Positions 44,918-54,293 of a DNA stretch of 64,000 nucleotides are shown one piece after another. The stretch's first letter is position 1; each line of letters opens with the position of its first letter. The stretch spans positions 1 to 64,000 of the forward strand of contig JBAZGG010000001.1 in NCBI GenBank assembly GCA_041653015.1, given 5' to 3'. A model generated the notes under the pieces. The model was given only the letters and a program-made list of their open reading frames with translations. It was not told where the DNA came from and did no database searches. This DNA comes from JBAZGG01 sp041653015. GTDB lineage: Bacteria; Bacillota_I; Bacilli_A; RFN20; CAG-826. The translations under genes were made by a program, and so were the position numbers.

Positions 44918-46813
44918 TTAAATACCTCCTTCTACATCCGAAACTTGTTTACTTAATTCGATTGTTTTCTTTATTTCGTCTTTGTCTAGTTGAGAAAATA
45001 CTATCTCCTTGTATACTTCACACGAATTCAAAAGTGAATTGTGCGTACCCTGACCGACTATTTTGCCATCATTTAGAACGATGATGTCATCGGCATCAAT
45101 TATTGTTGATACTCGTTGTGCAACAATGATAACAGAGGAGTTTTTGGTATATTCTTTCAAAGCGGTTCTAAGCTTGATGTCAGTTTTAAAATCCAAAGCC
45201 GAAAACGAGTCATCGAAAACATAAATTTCAGCCTTTCTTGCGAGTGCTCTAGCGATAGCAAGTCTTTGCTTTTGTCCACCAGAGAAATTTTTTCCACCCT
45301 GTGATACAGGAGAGTTAATTCCATTTTCTTTTTTGGATACGAAATGTGACGCTTGTGCAACATCAAGAACTGACTGAATCTCTTCGTCAGAAGCGTTTGG
45401 GTTACCGAATCGAACATTTTCCTTGATAGTTCCGCTGAAGAGCAATGCTTGCTGTGGAACAAAACCAATTTTGTTGCGCAAATCGATTTGTTTATATTGA
45501 TCGGTTCTGATTCCGTCTACTAAAACTTCTCCTTGGGTCACATCAAAGAAACGTGGTATTAAATTGATGATTGATGATTTGCCACTTCCGGTTGAACCGA
45601 TGATAGCGGTGGTGCTGCCAGGCTTTGTTTTAAAGGAAATATTTGACAACGTTGGCACTGCGGCATCTGGAAAAGTAAATGTGACGTTTTTGAACTCAAC
45701 AACACCTTTCATTTCAGTGTTTGAGTCGACTGGCATTTTGGGGTCAATAATTGCATTATTTATATCAAGAACCTCATTTATTCGCTTGGCTGAGGTGGTT
45801 GCTCGCGGAATCATTATTAATAGGAATGACATCATCATGAACGCCATCATGATCTGCATAGCGTATTGGGCTGAAGCCATTATATTTCCTAAATTAGCCA
45901 TTGCGGCATTTTGATTGTTGAGTAATGGATTAAAAACAGTTCCATCAATCAATGTGAATCCGAAAAAATAAATGGCGATATAAGTCAAGTTGAACAAAAT
46001 CGAAATGATTGGATTAGCAACGCTCATCACACGCCCCACTTTTGTCATGATTTTGGTCATGTCTAGATTTGCTTCATCAAATCTCCTAGCTTCTTTTTCT
46101 TCCTGATTAAATGCGCGAATGACTCTGATGCCAGTCAATGATTCTCTAAGCACCATCGTTACTCTATCGGTTGCCTCCTGGATCTTCTTGAAAAGTGGAC
46201 TAGCAATTGCTAAAAGAACGATTACTACAATTAAAATAACAGGTATTGTAATTGCAATTATCAGTGCCAATCGGGCATCTTTTGTCAAAATCATAATTAT
46301 GGCGACGATGAGTGTAACAGGCGAAGCAATTATTATTCTTAAGCCCATAACTACCAGTTGCTGAACTTGTTCAACGTCGTTAGTTGTTCTTGTTATTAAC
46401 GATGCCGTTCCAATCTTTTCATATTCACCCAAAGAAAATGAATTTACTTTTTCGAAGATATCGGCACGAATCTTTTTCCCAAAGCCGGCTCCAATATAAG
46501 AAACAGTCAACGAAACTAAAATAGTGGAAAGAAAAACCAAACCCGAAATAATTATCATGTAAATTCCGACAATCCATATATCTCCAGTAATTGATCTGCT
46601 TGTTCCGTCCAAAACAACAAAAGGAACAAAATTAGTCAACCCAGCTATGCTTTCAGGATTGTATGATACTCCATCACCGCTCGTAATCATCGATGCTATC
46701 TTACTCATGCAATCAGGAAGCAAAAGAGAAAGATAAGATTGAAAAACCAAAAATACAATAACGATGATTGTTTGCCACCAGTATGGTTTAAGATATCTCA
46801 ATAATTTTATCAT
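44918..46813 (-). CDS. ABC exporter half, degenerate-site subunit
   Basis: The partner half-transporter (631 residues). Walker A GSTGSGKSS and signature FSGGQKQR are good, but Walker B reads IYVFDDSFSALD, with Asp where the catalytic Glu should be, and the H-loop is IIVAQRVSTI with Gln for His. This is the classic non-hydrolysing site of heterodimeric exporters. The ATG at 46813 is preferred; GGAAGG lies upstream, and TTG at 46819 is an alternative. Confidence 0.9.
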   Translation of the reverse strand: MIKLLRYLKPYWWQTIIVIVFLVFQSYLSLLLPDCMSKIASMITSGDGVSYNPESIAGLTNFVPFVVLDGTSRSITGDIWIVGIYMIIISGLVFLSTILVSLTVSYIGAGFGKKIRADIFEKVNSFSLGEYEKIGTASLITRTTNDVEQVQQLVVMGLRIIIASPVTLIVAIIMILTKDARLALIIAITIPVILIVVIVLLAIASPLFKKIQEATDRVTMVLRESLTGIRVIRAFNQEEKEARRFDEANLDMTKIMTKVGRVMSVANPIISILFNLTYIAIYFFGFTLIDGTVFNPLLNNQNAAMANLGNIMASAQYAMQIMMAFMMMSFLLIMIPRATTSAKRINEVLDINNAIIDPKMPVDSNTEMKGVVEFKNVTFTFPDAAVPTLSNISFKTKPGSTTAIIGSTGSGKSSIINLIPRFFDVTQGEVLVDGIRTDQYKQIDLRNKIGFVPQQALLFSGTIKENVRFGNPNASDEEIQSVLDVAQASHFVSKKENGINSPVSQGGKNFSGGQKQRLAIARALARKAEIYVFDDSFSALDFKTDIKLRTALKEYTKNSSVIIVAQRVSTIIDADDIIVLNDGKIVGQGTHNSLLNSCEVYKEIVFSQLDKDEIKKTIELSKQVSDVEGGI

Positions 46814-46830
46814 TAACAAGTTTCCTTCCT

Positions 46831-46853
46831 TGCATAATGAGAATATTATTGCA
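46831..46853. promoter_or_regulatory. Imperfect inverted repeat upstream of ABC exporter
   Basis: TGCATAAT and ATTATTGCA flank a six-base centre, 18 bases upstream of the exporter start. A repressor site that responds to the exported compound would be expected here, but no regulator gene is adjacent. Confidence 0.4.
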
Positions 46854-46920
46854 CTTCTATTATTTATTGAAAAGCAATATTCAATTGCTTATTACAATCT
46901 CGTTTCAAATGCGAAATAAT

Positions 46921-47622
46921 CTACTTTGTCGTGTCTTGCGATTTCTTGTTTATAGTCTTGTTAATAAAAGAAATGATTTTTGGCTCCAAAAAATTGCCGA
47001 GATAGTATAAGCCAATTCCGAATCCAATTCCTATGATTGCACCAGCGAGAACATCAGTGGGCCAATGTACGCAGAGATAAACTCTAGAGAAAGCTACTAA
47101 TGATGCGAAGACTAAGGCTGCAATTCCAACTTTCTTGTGGCATAGAAAGATGATTGTTGCACAGCCGAGACTCGACATTGTATGACCGGACACAAACGAT
47201 TGTTTGTCTGGAATTCCACCAAAGCCAAAAAGGAAGCCATTGCCATTGTTTAATGTGAACAAACTTTTTACATAAACATATAAATCATAGGCTTTATTGC
47301 CGGTTGTGGTCAGCATATAATCATCCCAATAAAATGGTCGCGATCTGTCAGCGACATTTTTTAGAACTAAATTATTAAATAATTCAACGCATAGGAGCAA
47401 AGCGAGCATTAATACTCCTGTTTTTCTCCACTTTTTGATGAAAAGAAAAACAATTGAGAGCAGAATCCAAAAAATACCCCCATCACAAATTATCGAAATA
47501 AATAAGAAAATAAAATCAATCCATGTTCCGTGCCAGTTTGCATTGATCCACCAAAGCATATCTAATTCCCAGTTCATGTGCCAGAAATTATAACCGGTGC
47601 TGAATTCATCAATTAATGTCAT
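46921..47622 (-). CDS. PAP2-family membrane phosphatase
   Basis: A polytopic phosphatase of the BcrC/PgpB type. The three-part motif is visible: KNVADRSRPFY, SFVSGHTMSSLG (catalytic His) and SRVYLCVHWPTDVLAG. 233 residues. The start (GGAGG upstream) overlaps the DUF368 gene by 14 bases, which suggests joint action; BcrC-type enzymes dephosphorylate undecaprenyl pyrophosphate at the outer face. Substrate is inferred from the neighbour. Confidence 0.88.
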   Translation of the reverse strand: MTLIDEFSTGYNFWHMNWELDMLWWINANWHGTWIDFIFLFISIICDGGIFWILLSIVFLFIKKWRKTGVLMLALLLCVELFNNLVLKNVADRSRPFYWDDYMLTTTGNKAYDLYVYVKSLFTLNNGNGFLFGFGGIPDKQSFVSGHTMSSLGCATIIFLCHKKVGIAALVFASLVAFSRVYLCVHWPTDVLAGAIIGIGFGIGLYYLGNFLEPKIISFINKTINKKSQDTTK

Positions 47623-48559
47623 TTTTCTTATCCTCCAATTGCGTTGTTTCCTGTTTTTTTACCATCAAAACTAGCACGAATGCCAGTACTGCTCCAACGA
47701 CTAATAATATAGCTGCGACAATAAATTCCCAGACTGCGACCCCGTGTTCAGCATAATATTTCCATGCTTCTTGATTGAAGTATATTGCAACAATTGAACC
47801 AATTATAAAACCAAAAATGCCGAAAAAAGTTATTGTTCTATGTTTATTCAGCAAGTATGACATCAGTTTTGAAAAAAGAAAAAATCCTGTTAAAACGCCG
47901 GCTGCTAGACATCCGACAAGACCTAACCCTGTAAAGATGCTTATCGTGCCATTTTGGATTGTAGTTGGTATGTTTAATATGGGAGTGTAAAAACCGATTA
48001 CCAACAGAAATAACGAACCTGATATTCCGGGGATTATTAAAGCTAAGGATGCAACAATTCCAACTGGAAACATCACTAAATAAAGCCACCATGGATGAGA
48101 ATTAAACAAGTCTTGCACATCGTATCCACCAGAAACGAGGAATAATACAGAGATTGCCCCCATAGCGATGGCTATAATGCACGAAATGATTGCGATAACA
48201 ATCTGAAATGGACGAATTCTATCAGTTTTTTTCATTTCATCAATAATGCTGGGCGAGCCACCGATAATTAACCCCGCAAACAATGAGATTGTGGCAAACA
48301 GCATATGTTCAGTAGCGAGTTTCATTAAAAACCACATCGGAACGATTGCAAAGAGACAGCCGAGAGCGATTGGCAAAAGAATGATGAACGATTTTCCAAA
48401 CTGCTTAAACAATTTGCTTACAGCATTAACAATTGAGTCATAACAGCGTAGCAAAACAGCTGCAGTGCCGCCACTAACTCCTGGGATGACTGCTGCAACA
48501 CCGATGCCGATACCTTTGCAAAAACTGATGAGCCAATTCCTAAATTTATTTTGTTTCAT
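47609..48559 (-). CDS. DUF368 membrane protein (undecaprenyl phosphate translocase family)
   Basis: A polytopic protein whose family (PopT) has been shown to return undecaprenyl phosphate to the inner face of the membrane. The family start KGIGIGVAAVIPGVSGGTAA (residues about 15-34) and the second related element IIPGISGSLFLLVIG (about 170) are present. About eight helices; 316 residues. The start at 48559 is chosen because the GTG at 48577 overlaps a TATAAT box; the leader would be only two or three bases. It precedes the PAP2 gene on one transcript. Confidence 0.9.
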   Translation of the reverse strand: MKQNKFRNWLISFCKGIGIGVAAVIPGVSGGTAAVLLRCYDSIVNAVSKLFKQFGKSFIILLPIALGCLFAIVPMWFLMKLATEHMLFATISLFAGLIIGGSPSIIDEMKKTDRIRPFQIVIAIISCIIAIAMGAISVLFLVSGGYDVQDLFNSHPWWLYLVMFPVGIVASLALIIPGISGSLFLLVIGFYTPILNIPTTIQNGTISIFTGLGLVGCLAAGVLTGFFLFSKLMSYLLNKHRTITFFGIFGFIIGSIVAIYFNQEAWKYYAEHGVAVWEFIVAAILLVVGAVLAFVLVLMVKKQETTQLEDKKNDIN

Positions 48560-48568
48560 ATCTATATA

Positions 48569-48574
48569 ATTATA
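48569..48574 (-). promoter_or_regulatory. -10 box of DUF368-PAP2 operon
   Basis: TATAAT on the minus strand ends nine bases before the ATG, with TTTAAA as a weak -35 candidate 16 bases upstream. The mRNA would be essentially leaderless. Confidence 0.6.
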
Positions 48575-48649
48575 CACAATGAGTAATATTTTTAAACTTG
48601 ATAAAAAATTATTTATTCTTATGTGATATAATCACGTAAGTAGGTTTTT

Positions 48650-49201
48650 ATGAAAATTATTGTCGGTTTAGGAAATCCAGGCAAAGAATATGAATTATCT
48701 CGTCATAACATGGGGTATCGAGTTCTAGACTGTCTTTCTATAAAACTAAAAACTGAAATCAAAATAATTGATTTTGATGGCGTCTATGGAAAAAGAAAAA
48801 TTGATGGCGAGGACATTGTTTTGCTGAAGCCAACAACATTTATGAATCTTTCTGGTCAATCAGTACAAGAAATTTCACATTTTTTTAAAGTTTCGACACA
48901 GGATTTATTGATTATTTATGACGACATGGCTTTACCCCCAGGTCAAATCAGACTGCGAGAACAAGGAAGCAGTGGCGGGCACAAGGGCATTCAAAACATT
49001 ATTGATTTTCTCGGCACAGATGCCATTAAAAGAATTCGCGTTGGGGTTGGTGAACCCGTTTCAGATCCTATTAATTACGTATTAGGAAAAGTTGCTGATA
49101 AAGACAAAATAGTTACTGATGAATCAGTCGAAAAAGCCGCAAAAGCGGTTGAAGATTATTTGTCTTACGGATTTCATCATGCAATGTCATCATTTAATTA
49201 G
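48650..49201 (+). CDS. pth: Peptidyl-tRNA hydrolase
   Basis: Recycles peptidyl-tRNA. Start MKIIVGLGNPGKEYELSRHNMGY includes catalytic His20-type motif; LLKPTTFMNLSG and YDDMALPPGQIRLREQGSSGGHKGIQ follow. 183 residues. A TATAAT box (48628-48633) precedes it. It leads the pth-mfd-rqcP-tilS cluster. Confidence 0.97.
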   Translation: MKIIVGLGNPGKEYELSRHNMGYRVLDCLSIKLKTEIKIIDFDGVYGKRKIDGEDIVLLKPTTFMNLSGQSVQEISHFFKVSTQDLLIIYDDMALPPGQIRLREQGSSGGHKGIQNIIDFLGTDAIKRIRVGVGEPVSDPINYVLGKVADKDKIVTDESVEKAAKAVEDYLSYGFHHAMSSFN

Positions 49202-49213
49202 GAGAGCATTTTA

Positions 49214-52200
49214 TTGAATGATTTGTTGAAGTTGATTCAAGATTCCAAGATTATGACCCCCCTTCAAGATGGAAAAGGGTCTTTTACTATTGATGACACT
49301 ATTGGCGTCGCTCTTGTCGTTTCGGCTTTTTTTGCTAAAAAACACGAGAATTGCATAGTTTTTGCTTCAAATATGTACAATGCACAGCGAATCTTTGATA
49401 TTGTTTCTGGCTTTGTCAAAGATGATGAAGTTCTGCTGTTTCCAAATGATGAATTGCTCAGAAGTGAGACATTGACATCATCAAAGGAATTTTTATCACA
49501 AAGATTATGTGTTTTAAACTCTTTGCTGGACACAAAACCGAAAATCATCATCGCTTATCCAGCATCATTAATGAGATATTTACCACCTATTGAAGAATTT
49601 CGTTCGCGATCGATGAGAATTCAAGTGGGTTTACATTACAACCTTCGCCTTTTAAAGGAATTTCTGTTTGCCAGTGGATATTCTCGTGTTTCAAAGATTG
49701 ACCAAAGCCTGCAGTATGCTTCTCGCGGTAACATTTTGGATATTTTCTCTGTCAATTACAATCGCCCGATTAGAATAAATTTTAATGATGATGAAGTTGA
49801 ATCGATTAAATATTTCGACATAGCTTCACAAAATTCTCAAGACTCAGTAGATAGTGTTGAAATTATTCCTGCGACAGACACTTTATATAACAAAGACGAA
49901 ATTGAGCGACTGCGTGAGTCAGCGATTAAACAGATTCAAAAGGATAGAGAGATTATCGGTCCTGCAGTTGCTGTTGAGATTTATAACAACTTTGAAAGAG
50001 ACTATGAATTGTTGAAATCAGGCGAATATAGCCCATCATTATACAGATTTTATTCCTACGCAAAAAATGAGTTAAATTCAATTCTTGATTATGTAAAACC
50101 TTCAGTGATTGTTGTTGCGAACAAAAAGCAATTTGAAGAGTCTGCTCATTTGTTATATGAAGAAGCTAACCAATATCTGAATGAGTTGTTTGAACAAGGT
50201 CGAATCATGTCACATTTGAGCGTTTTTCGAAATGTAGATAGTATTTTGGGGAACAGACGAAATATAGTCTATGGAATTTCGAGTTTTTATGGCACTTCTA
50301 GTAATGATTTTACAGTTCTTCCAATCGTGTGTTCCGGAAGTAGTTTTTCACAAATTGAACCGACGATCAAATCATACATTGCTCATTCAAAGAAAATCAT
50401 AATTTCACTGAGTAACATTCAACAATATGATGCGATCTCACAAATTTTGAATGAGTTAAAAATTGAGTACAGCAAACTAGCTGAATTGTCGCTTCCTGCA
50501 AAACAAATTGGGCTTCTTTTGAGAGCCATGAAAGAAGGCTTTGAATTGCCGGAGTCATCAGTCACAGTTTTGACAAGCGCAGAACTTTTTGGACAGCAAT
50601 ATCATAATTCTCGTCTGTCAGGCAGATTTAAAGAAGCAACAATTTTGAAATCATATGATGAGCTTAATCCTGGCGATTTTATTGTTCACGAGTTTCATGG
50701 AATCGGTCAATATATCGATATCAAAACCATAGAAGTTGATGGTATTCATAGAGATTTTCTGCATATTGCGTATGCTGGGAGCGATGTTTTATATGTTCCG
50801 CTCTCTCAATTTCGATTAGTTCGTAAATATGCCGGGCGCGAAGGCGCTGCTCCAAAACTGAATCATTTGAATTCGGGTGAATGGGAGAAACGCAAATCAA
50901 AAATTAAAAAGCGTGTAAATGAGCTAGCGGAGCATCTATTAGCACTATATAAAGAGAGAATTGCGATATCGGGATATGCTTTTCCAACTGACGACGAGAT
51001 TCAAAAAATGTTTGAAAATAGTTTTGAATACGAATTAACAGACGATCAAAAAAAAGCAATTGAAGAAATTAAACACGATATGGAACAACCACATCCAATG
51101 GATCGCCTTCTCTGTGGAGATGTTGGGTTTGGCAAAACCGAAGTTGCTTTTACTGCAGCATTCAAAGCTATTAATAGTGGAAAACAAGTAGCAATTCTTT
51201 GTCCGACAACGCTGTTGGCAAGACAGCACTATGAAGTCGCTCGCAAAAGATTTGATCAATTTGGCATTAGAATAGCTATTTTTTCAAGGCTGATTCCAAA
51301 TCATGTCCAAAAAAATTATATGGAGCAAATTGCAAAAGGAGAAATTGATTTAATTATAGGAACTCACAGGCTTCTTTCTAAAGAGATCAAATACAAAGAA
51401 CTCGGCTTATTGATTGTTGATGAAGAGCAAAGATTTGGTGTGGAACAAAAAGAGCGCATTAAAACAAAGAAAACAAATGTGGATGTTCTCACATTAAGTG
51501 CTACTCCTATTCCACGAACACTTCAGATGTCATTAATCGGTTTACGACAATTTTCGCAGATTAACACCGCTCCAGAAAATCGCAATCCAATTCAAACATA
51601 TGTCATCGCACATAAGGATGATGTGATCAAGGAGTTAATCGAAAGAGAATTGGCTCGGAATGGTCAGGTTTTTTATGTTTATAACAAAGTATCGTCAATA
51701 CGCATGATTGCAAGCAGACTTCAAAGTGAAATTAAAGGAGCAAAAATTGGTGTTGTTCACGGCCAGATGCAGCGTGACGATATCGAAGATGTAATGATGC
51801 AATTTTATTCTGGTGAATTGAATATATTGGTTTGCACTTCGATTATCGAAAACGGAATTGATATTCAAAACGCAAATATGATTATTGTTGAAGATGCGGA
51901 TACATTTGGTCTCGCACAGCTTTATCAAATCAAAGGACGGGTTGGTCGGGGAGATAGAATAGCATACGCTTATCTGTTGTATAGACCATACAAAGAACTT
52001 AATGACAAAGCTACAAAAAGATTAAAAGCAATTCAAGAGTTTACGGAATTAGGCAGTGGATACAAAATTGCACAAAGAGATTTAATGATACGTGGTGCAG
52101 GGGATATTTTAGGTCCCGAACAAGCTGGATATATTGATTCAATTGGCATTGACTTGTATTTGAAATTGCTGAATGAAGCCATCACCGGCAAATCTGAAGA

Positions 52201-52666
52201 AATAAAAAAACCAGTCACCCTTTTTAATATTGATGCTTACATACCTCAAGAATACGCAGATAAGCCTGATAAAATTGAGATATACCAAGAGATAGAAAAT
52301 GTAAAATCATCGACAGAACTAGAATTAATTAAAAAGCGGATAAGAGATATTTACGGTAAGATTCCAAGTGAAGTACTCCTCCTTATTAAAAAAAGGAAAA
52401 TTGATCTGTTATTAGAAAACCCTGCTTTCGAAAAAATTGACGAGGGACACGAATACATTGATGTATCGATGTCGATAGCATTTTCTACTATTAATGGCAT
52501 TGGTTCAAAAATGTTTGATCTATTGATTTCTCACCTCGATTCCATAAAAGTAACTTATGTGAACCGCATTTTGAAAATTCGTTTAAAGAAAAAGGAAGGA
52601 TGGATTGAGGAATTAGATGAGGTTTTACGTATCATTATTAAATTGTTTGAAGGTAGTGTAAAATAA
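49214..52666 (+). CDS. mfd: Transcription-repair coupling factor
   Basis: An ATP-driven translocase that removes stalled RNA polymerase and recruits UvrA. 1150 residues: UvrB-like N-terminus, RNA polymerase-interacting domain (GDFIVHEFHGIGQY), helicase core with Walker A CGDVGFGKTEVA and DEEQRFGV, and the C-terminal TRCF domain. The start is TTG with GGAG nine bases upstream. It follows pth by 12 bases. Confidence 0.97.
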   Translation: MNDLLKLIQDSKIMTPLQDGKGSFTIDDTIGVALVVSAFFAKKHENCIVFASNMYNAQRIFDIVSGFVKDDEVLLFPNDELLRSETLTSSKEFLSQRLCVLNSLLDTKPKIIIAYPASLMRYLPPIEEFRSRSMRIQVGLHYNLRLLKEFLFASGYSRVSKIDQSLQYASRGNILDIFSVNYNRPIRINFNDDEVESIKYFDIASQNSQDSVDSVEIIPATDTLYNKDEIERLRESAIKQIQKDREIIGPAVAVEIYNNFERDYELLKSGEYSPSLYRFYSYAKNELNSILDYVKPSVIVVANKKQFEESAHLLYEEANQYLNELFEQGRIMSHLSVFRNVDSILGNRRNIVYGISSFYGTSSNDFTVLPIVCSGSSFSQIEPTIKSYIAHSKKIIISLSNIQQYDAISQILNELKIEYSKLAELSLPAKQIGLLLRAMKEGFELPESSVTVLTSAELFGQQYHNSRLSGRFKEATILKSYDELNPGDFIVHEFHGIGQYIDIKTIEVDGIHRDFLHIAYAGSDVLYVPLSQFRLVRKYAGREGAAPKLNHLNSGEWEKRKSKIKKRVNELAEHLLALYKERIAISGYAFPTDDEIQKMFENSFEYELTDDQKKAIEEIKHDMEQPHPMDRLLCGDVGFGKTEVAFTAAFKAINSGKQVAILCPTTLLARQHYEVARKRFDQFGIRIAIFSRLIPNHVQKNYMEQIAKGEIDLIIGTHRLLSKEIKYKELGLLIVDEEQRFGVEQKERIKTKKTNVDVLTLSATPIPRTLQMSLIGLRQFSQINTAPENRNPIQTYVIAHKDDVIKELIERELARNGQVFYVYNKVSSIRMIASRLQSEIKGAKIGVVHGQMQRDDIEDVMMQFYSGELNILVCTSIIENGIDIQNANMIIVEDADTFGLAQLYQIKGRVGRGDRIAYAYLLYRPYKELNDKATKRLKAIQEFTELGSGYKIAQRDLMIRGAGDILGPEQAGYIDSIGIDLYLKLLNEAITGKSEEIKKPVTLFNIDAYIPQEYADKPDKIEIYQEIENVKSSTELELIKKRIRDIYGKIPSEVLLLIKKRKIDLLLENPAFEKIDEGHEYIDVSMSIAFSTINGIGSKMFDLLISHLDSIKVTYVNRILKIRLKKKEGWIEELDEVLRIIIKLFEGSVK

Positions 52667-52678
52667 TTAGAACAAAAT

Positions 52679-52945
52679 ATGCGCTTAGATAAATATTTAA
52701 AAATATCTAGAATTATCAAAAGACGTTCTATTGCAAAAGAATTGGCTATTTCAAGTTATATTTTAGTCAATGGCAAAACAGCAAAGCCATCAACTGATGT
52801 CGTTATTGGCGACAAAATTGAATTGTTTTTTGATGATAGACATATCTTGTGTGAAGTGCTCTTAATTAGAGAATCAGCTTCTATTTATGAATGCAATAGT
52901 ATGTATAGCATTATAATAGATGAGAAAATGAATAGGAATATTTGA
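52679..52945 (+). CDS. rqcP: S4-domain ribosome quality control factor RqcP
   Basis: An 88-residue S4 protein (YabO/Hsp15 family) that with RqcH adds alanine tails on stalled 50S subunits. MRLDKYLKISRIIKRRSIAKEL and VLVNGKTAKPS-like ILVNGKTAKPS are typical. Position between mfd and tilS matches B. subtilis yabO. Confidence 0.92.
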   Translation: MRLDKYLKISRIIKRRSIAKELAISSYILVNGKTAKPSTDVVIGDKIELFFDDRHILCEVLLIRESASIYECNSMYSIIIDEKMNRNI

Positions 52946-52947
52946 TT

Positions 52948-54183
52948 ATGAATCACATGTTTTCATACAAATTTGAACCAGATCGTGAATATTTGATCGC
53001 TTGCTCTTATGGACCAGATTCTATGGCCCTATTACACATGATTATGGCTCAAGGTATTAAACCGATTGTGTGCCACGTTGATTACCATGCTCGACCTGAA
53101 TCAGAACAAGAAGAAAAAAATCTCAAAATCTTTTGTGAGGAAAACAGATTGATTATGGAATCTCTCGATGCTAGAACGATTAAGATTCAAGGGAATTTCG
53201 AAGCCTGGGCACGAGAAGTGCGCTACATGTTTTTTCAGCAAATGTACGCAAAGTATAACGCGGAGTGCATCTTTGTAGCACACCACCAAGATGATTTGAT
53301 CGAAACATACTTTTTGCAAAAAAGTCGCAATGCAAAAGTTAGCACATATGGGTTGAAGCGCATTTCATATTTCCGAGGAATGAAAATTGTCAGGCCACTT
53401 TTAAATTACACAAAAAAGGATTTGCATTATTATTGTATAGAAAACAAAATACCATACGCTATTGATCAATCTAATTTTGACAGAAAACTAGCGCGCAATC
53501 GCATTCGACAAGACGTTATTAATAAGTTATCAGCTATCGATCGCGAGAACATACTCAACGAAATCAATCTCGAGAATAAAGGCGCTTCTGAACTAAGCTG
53601 TCTTATCGATAAGAGGATTGCGTCGAGCGATGAATTAGACATTCGAACAATCATCGCATTTTCCGAGATCGAATTTTCAGAAACAATAAGAAAATTTGTT
53701 AATAAAACCGAACCTTTTGTAAAATTGAGCAAAGGACAAATTTCAGAAATTCGTAAGTTGTGTCTTTCATCGGAACCCAACCTTTCAATGAAATTATGCG
53801 ATTGTAAATTCATCGTGAAAGAGTATGACATTCTTCAGATTCAATTCGATGTGAAATGTCATCCATATTCCTACTACATGAAAAAGCCTGGAAAATTAGA
53901 GACTGAAGAGTTTTCTATTGATTTTTCCAAAGGTGCGGCGGATCGGAACATTCACATCCAAGACTATCCATTAATGATAAGAAGCCCATTGATTGACGAT
54001 CGATATCCAGTCGGCGACTATGTTTGTGAAATAAGGAGATTATTTATCGATTGGAAGATGCCTATGCGTTTGAGGAATATTTGGCCGATCGTCTGTAATT
54101 GTAATGGTAAAATAATTTATATACCAAGATATAAAAAGAGTTTTGTTGATGAGCACAAAAGCAAGTTTTTGATTAAACTTTAA
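52948..54183 (+). CDS. tilS: tRNA(Ile)-lysidine synthetase
   Basis: Makes lysidine at C34 of tRNA-Ile2, essential for reading AUA. The PP-loop appears as SYGPDSMALLHM (the usual SGGxDS with Tyr for the first Gly and Pro for the variable residue). HHQDDLIETYFLQ and ARNRIRQDV follow. 411 residues with a full C-terminal domain. ATG at 52948 is chosen with AGGA upstream; a TTG at 52942 is in frame. hpt, usual between tilS and ftsH, is missing. Confidence 0.95.
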   Translation: MNHMFSYKFEPDREYLIACSYGPDSMALLHMIMAQGIKPIVCHVDYHARPESEQEEKNLKIFCEENRLIMESLDARTIKIQGNFEAWAREVRYMFFQQMYAKYNAECIFVAHHQDDLIETYFLQKSRNAKVSTYGLKRISYFRGMKIVRPLLNYTKKDLHYYCIENKIPYAIDQSNFDRKLARNRIRQDVINKLSAIDRENILNEINLENKGASELSCLIDKRIASSDELDIRTIIAFSEIEFSETIRKFVNKTEPFVKLSKGQISEIRKLCLSSEPNLSMKLCDCKFIVKEYDILQIQFDVKCHPYSYYMKKPGKLETEEFSIDFSKGAADRNIHIQDYPLMIRSPLIDDRYPVGDYVCEIRRLFIDWKMPMRLRNIWPIVCNCNGKIIYIPRYKKSFVDEHKSKFLIKL

Positions 54184-54237
54184 TGCCTAAAATCATTTTG
54201 TTATGTTTTGTAAAACGATTTGTATATAATATTGCTA

Positions 54238-54253
54238 ACTAACATTTGTTAGT
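54238..54253. promoter_or_regulatory. Inverted repeat at the ftsH start site
   Basis: ACTAAC-ATTT-GTTAGT begins eight bases after a TATAAT box (54225-54230), so it would overlap the transcription start of ftsH. It may be an operator or a 5' mRNA hairpin. Confidence 0.45.
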
Positions 54254-54293
54254 AGAGTCTATTTAGATTTTAGAGAAAAACGGAGGTCGTCTG

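Noticed and set aside
48560..48577. GTG start six codons upstream for the DUF368 protein
   Set aside because: It overlaps the -10 box; family members begin near the later ATG.
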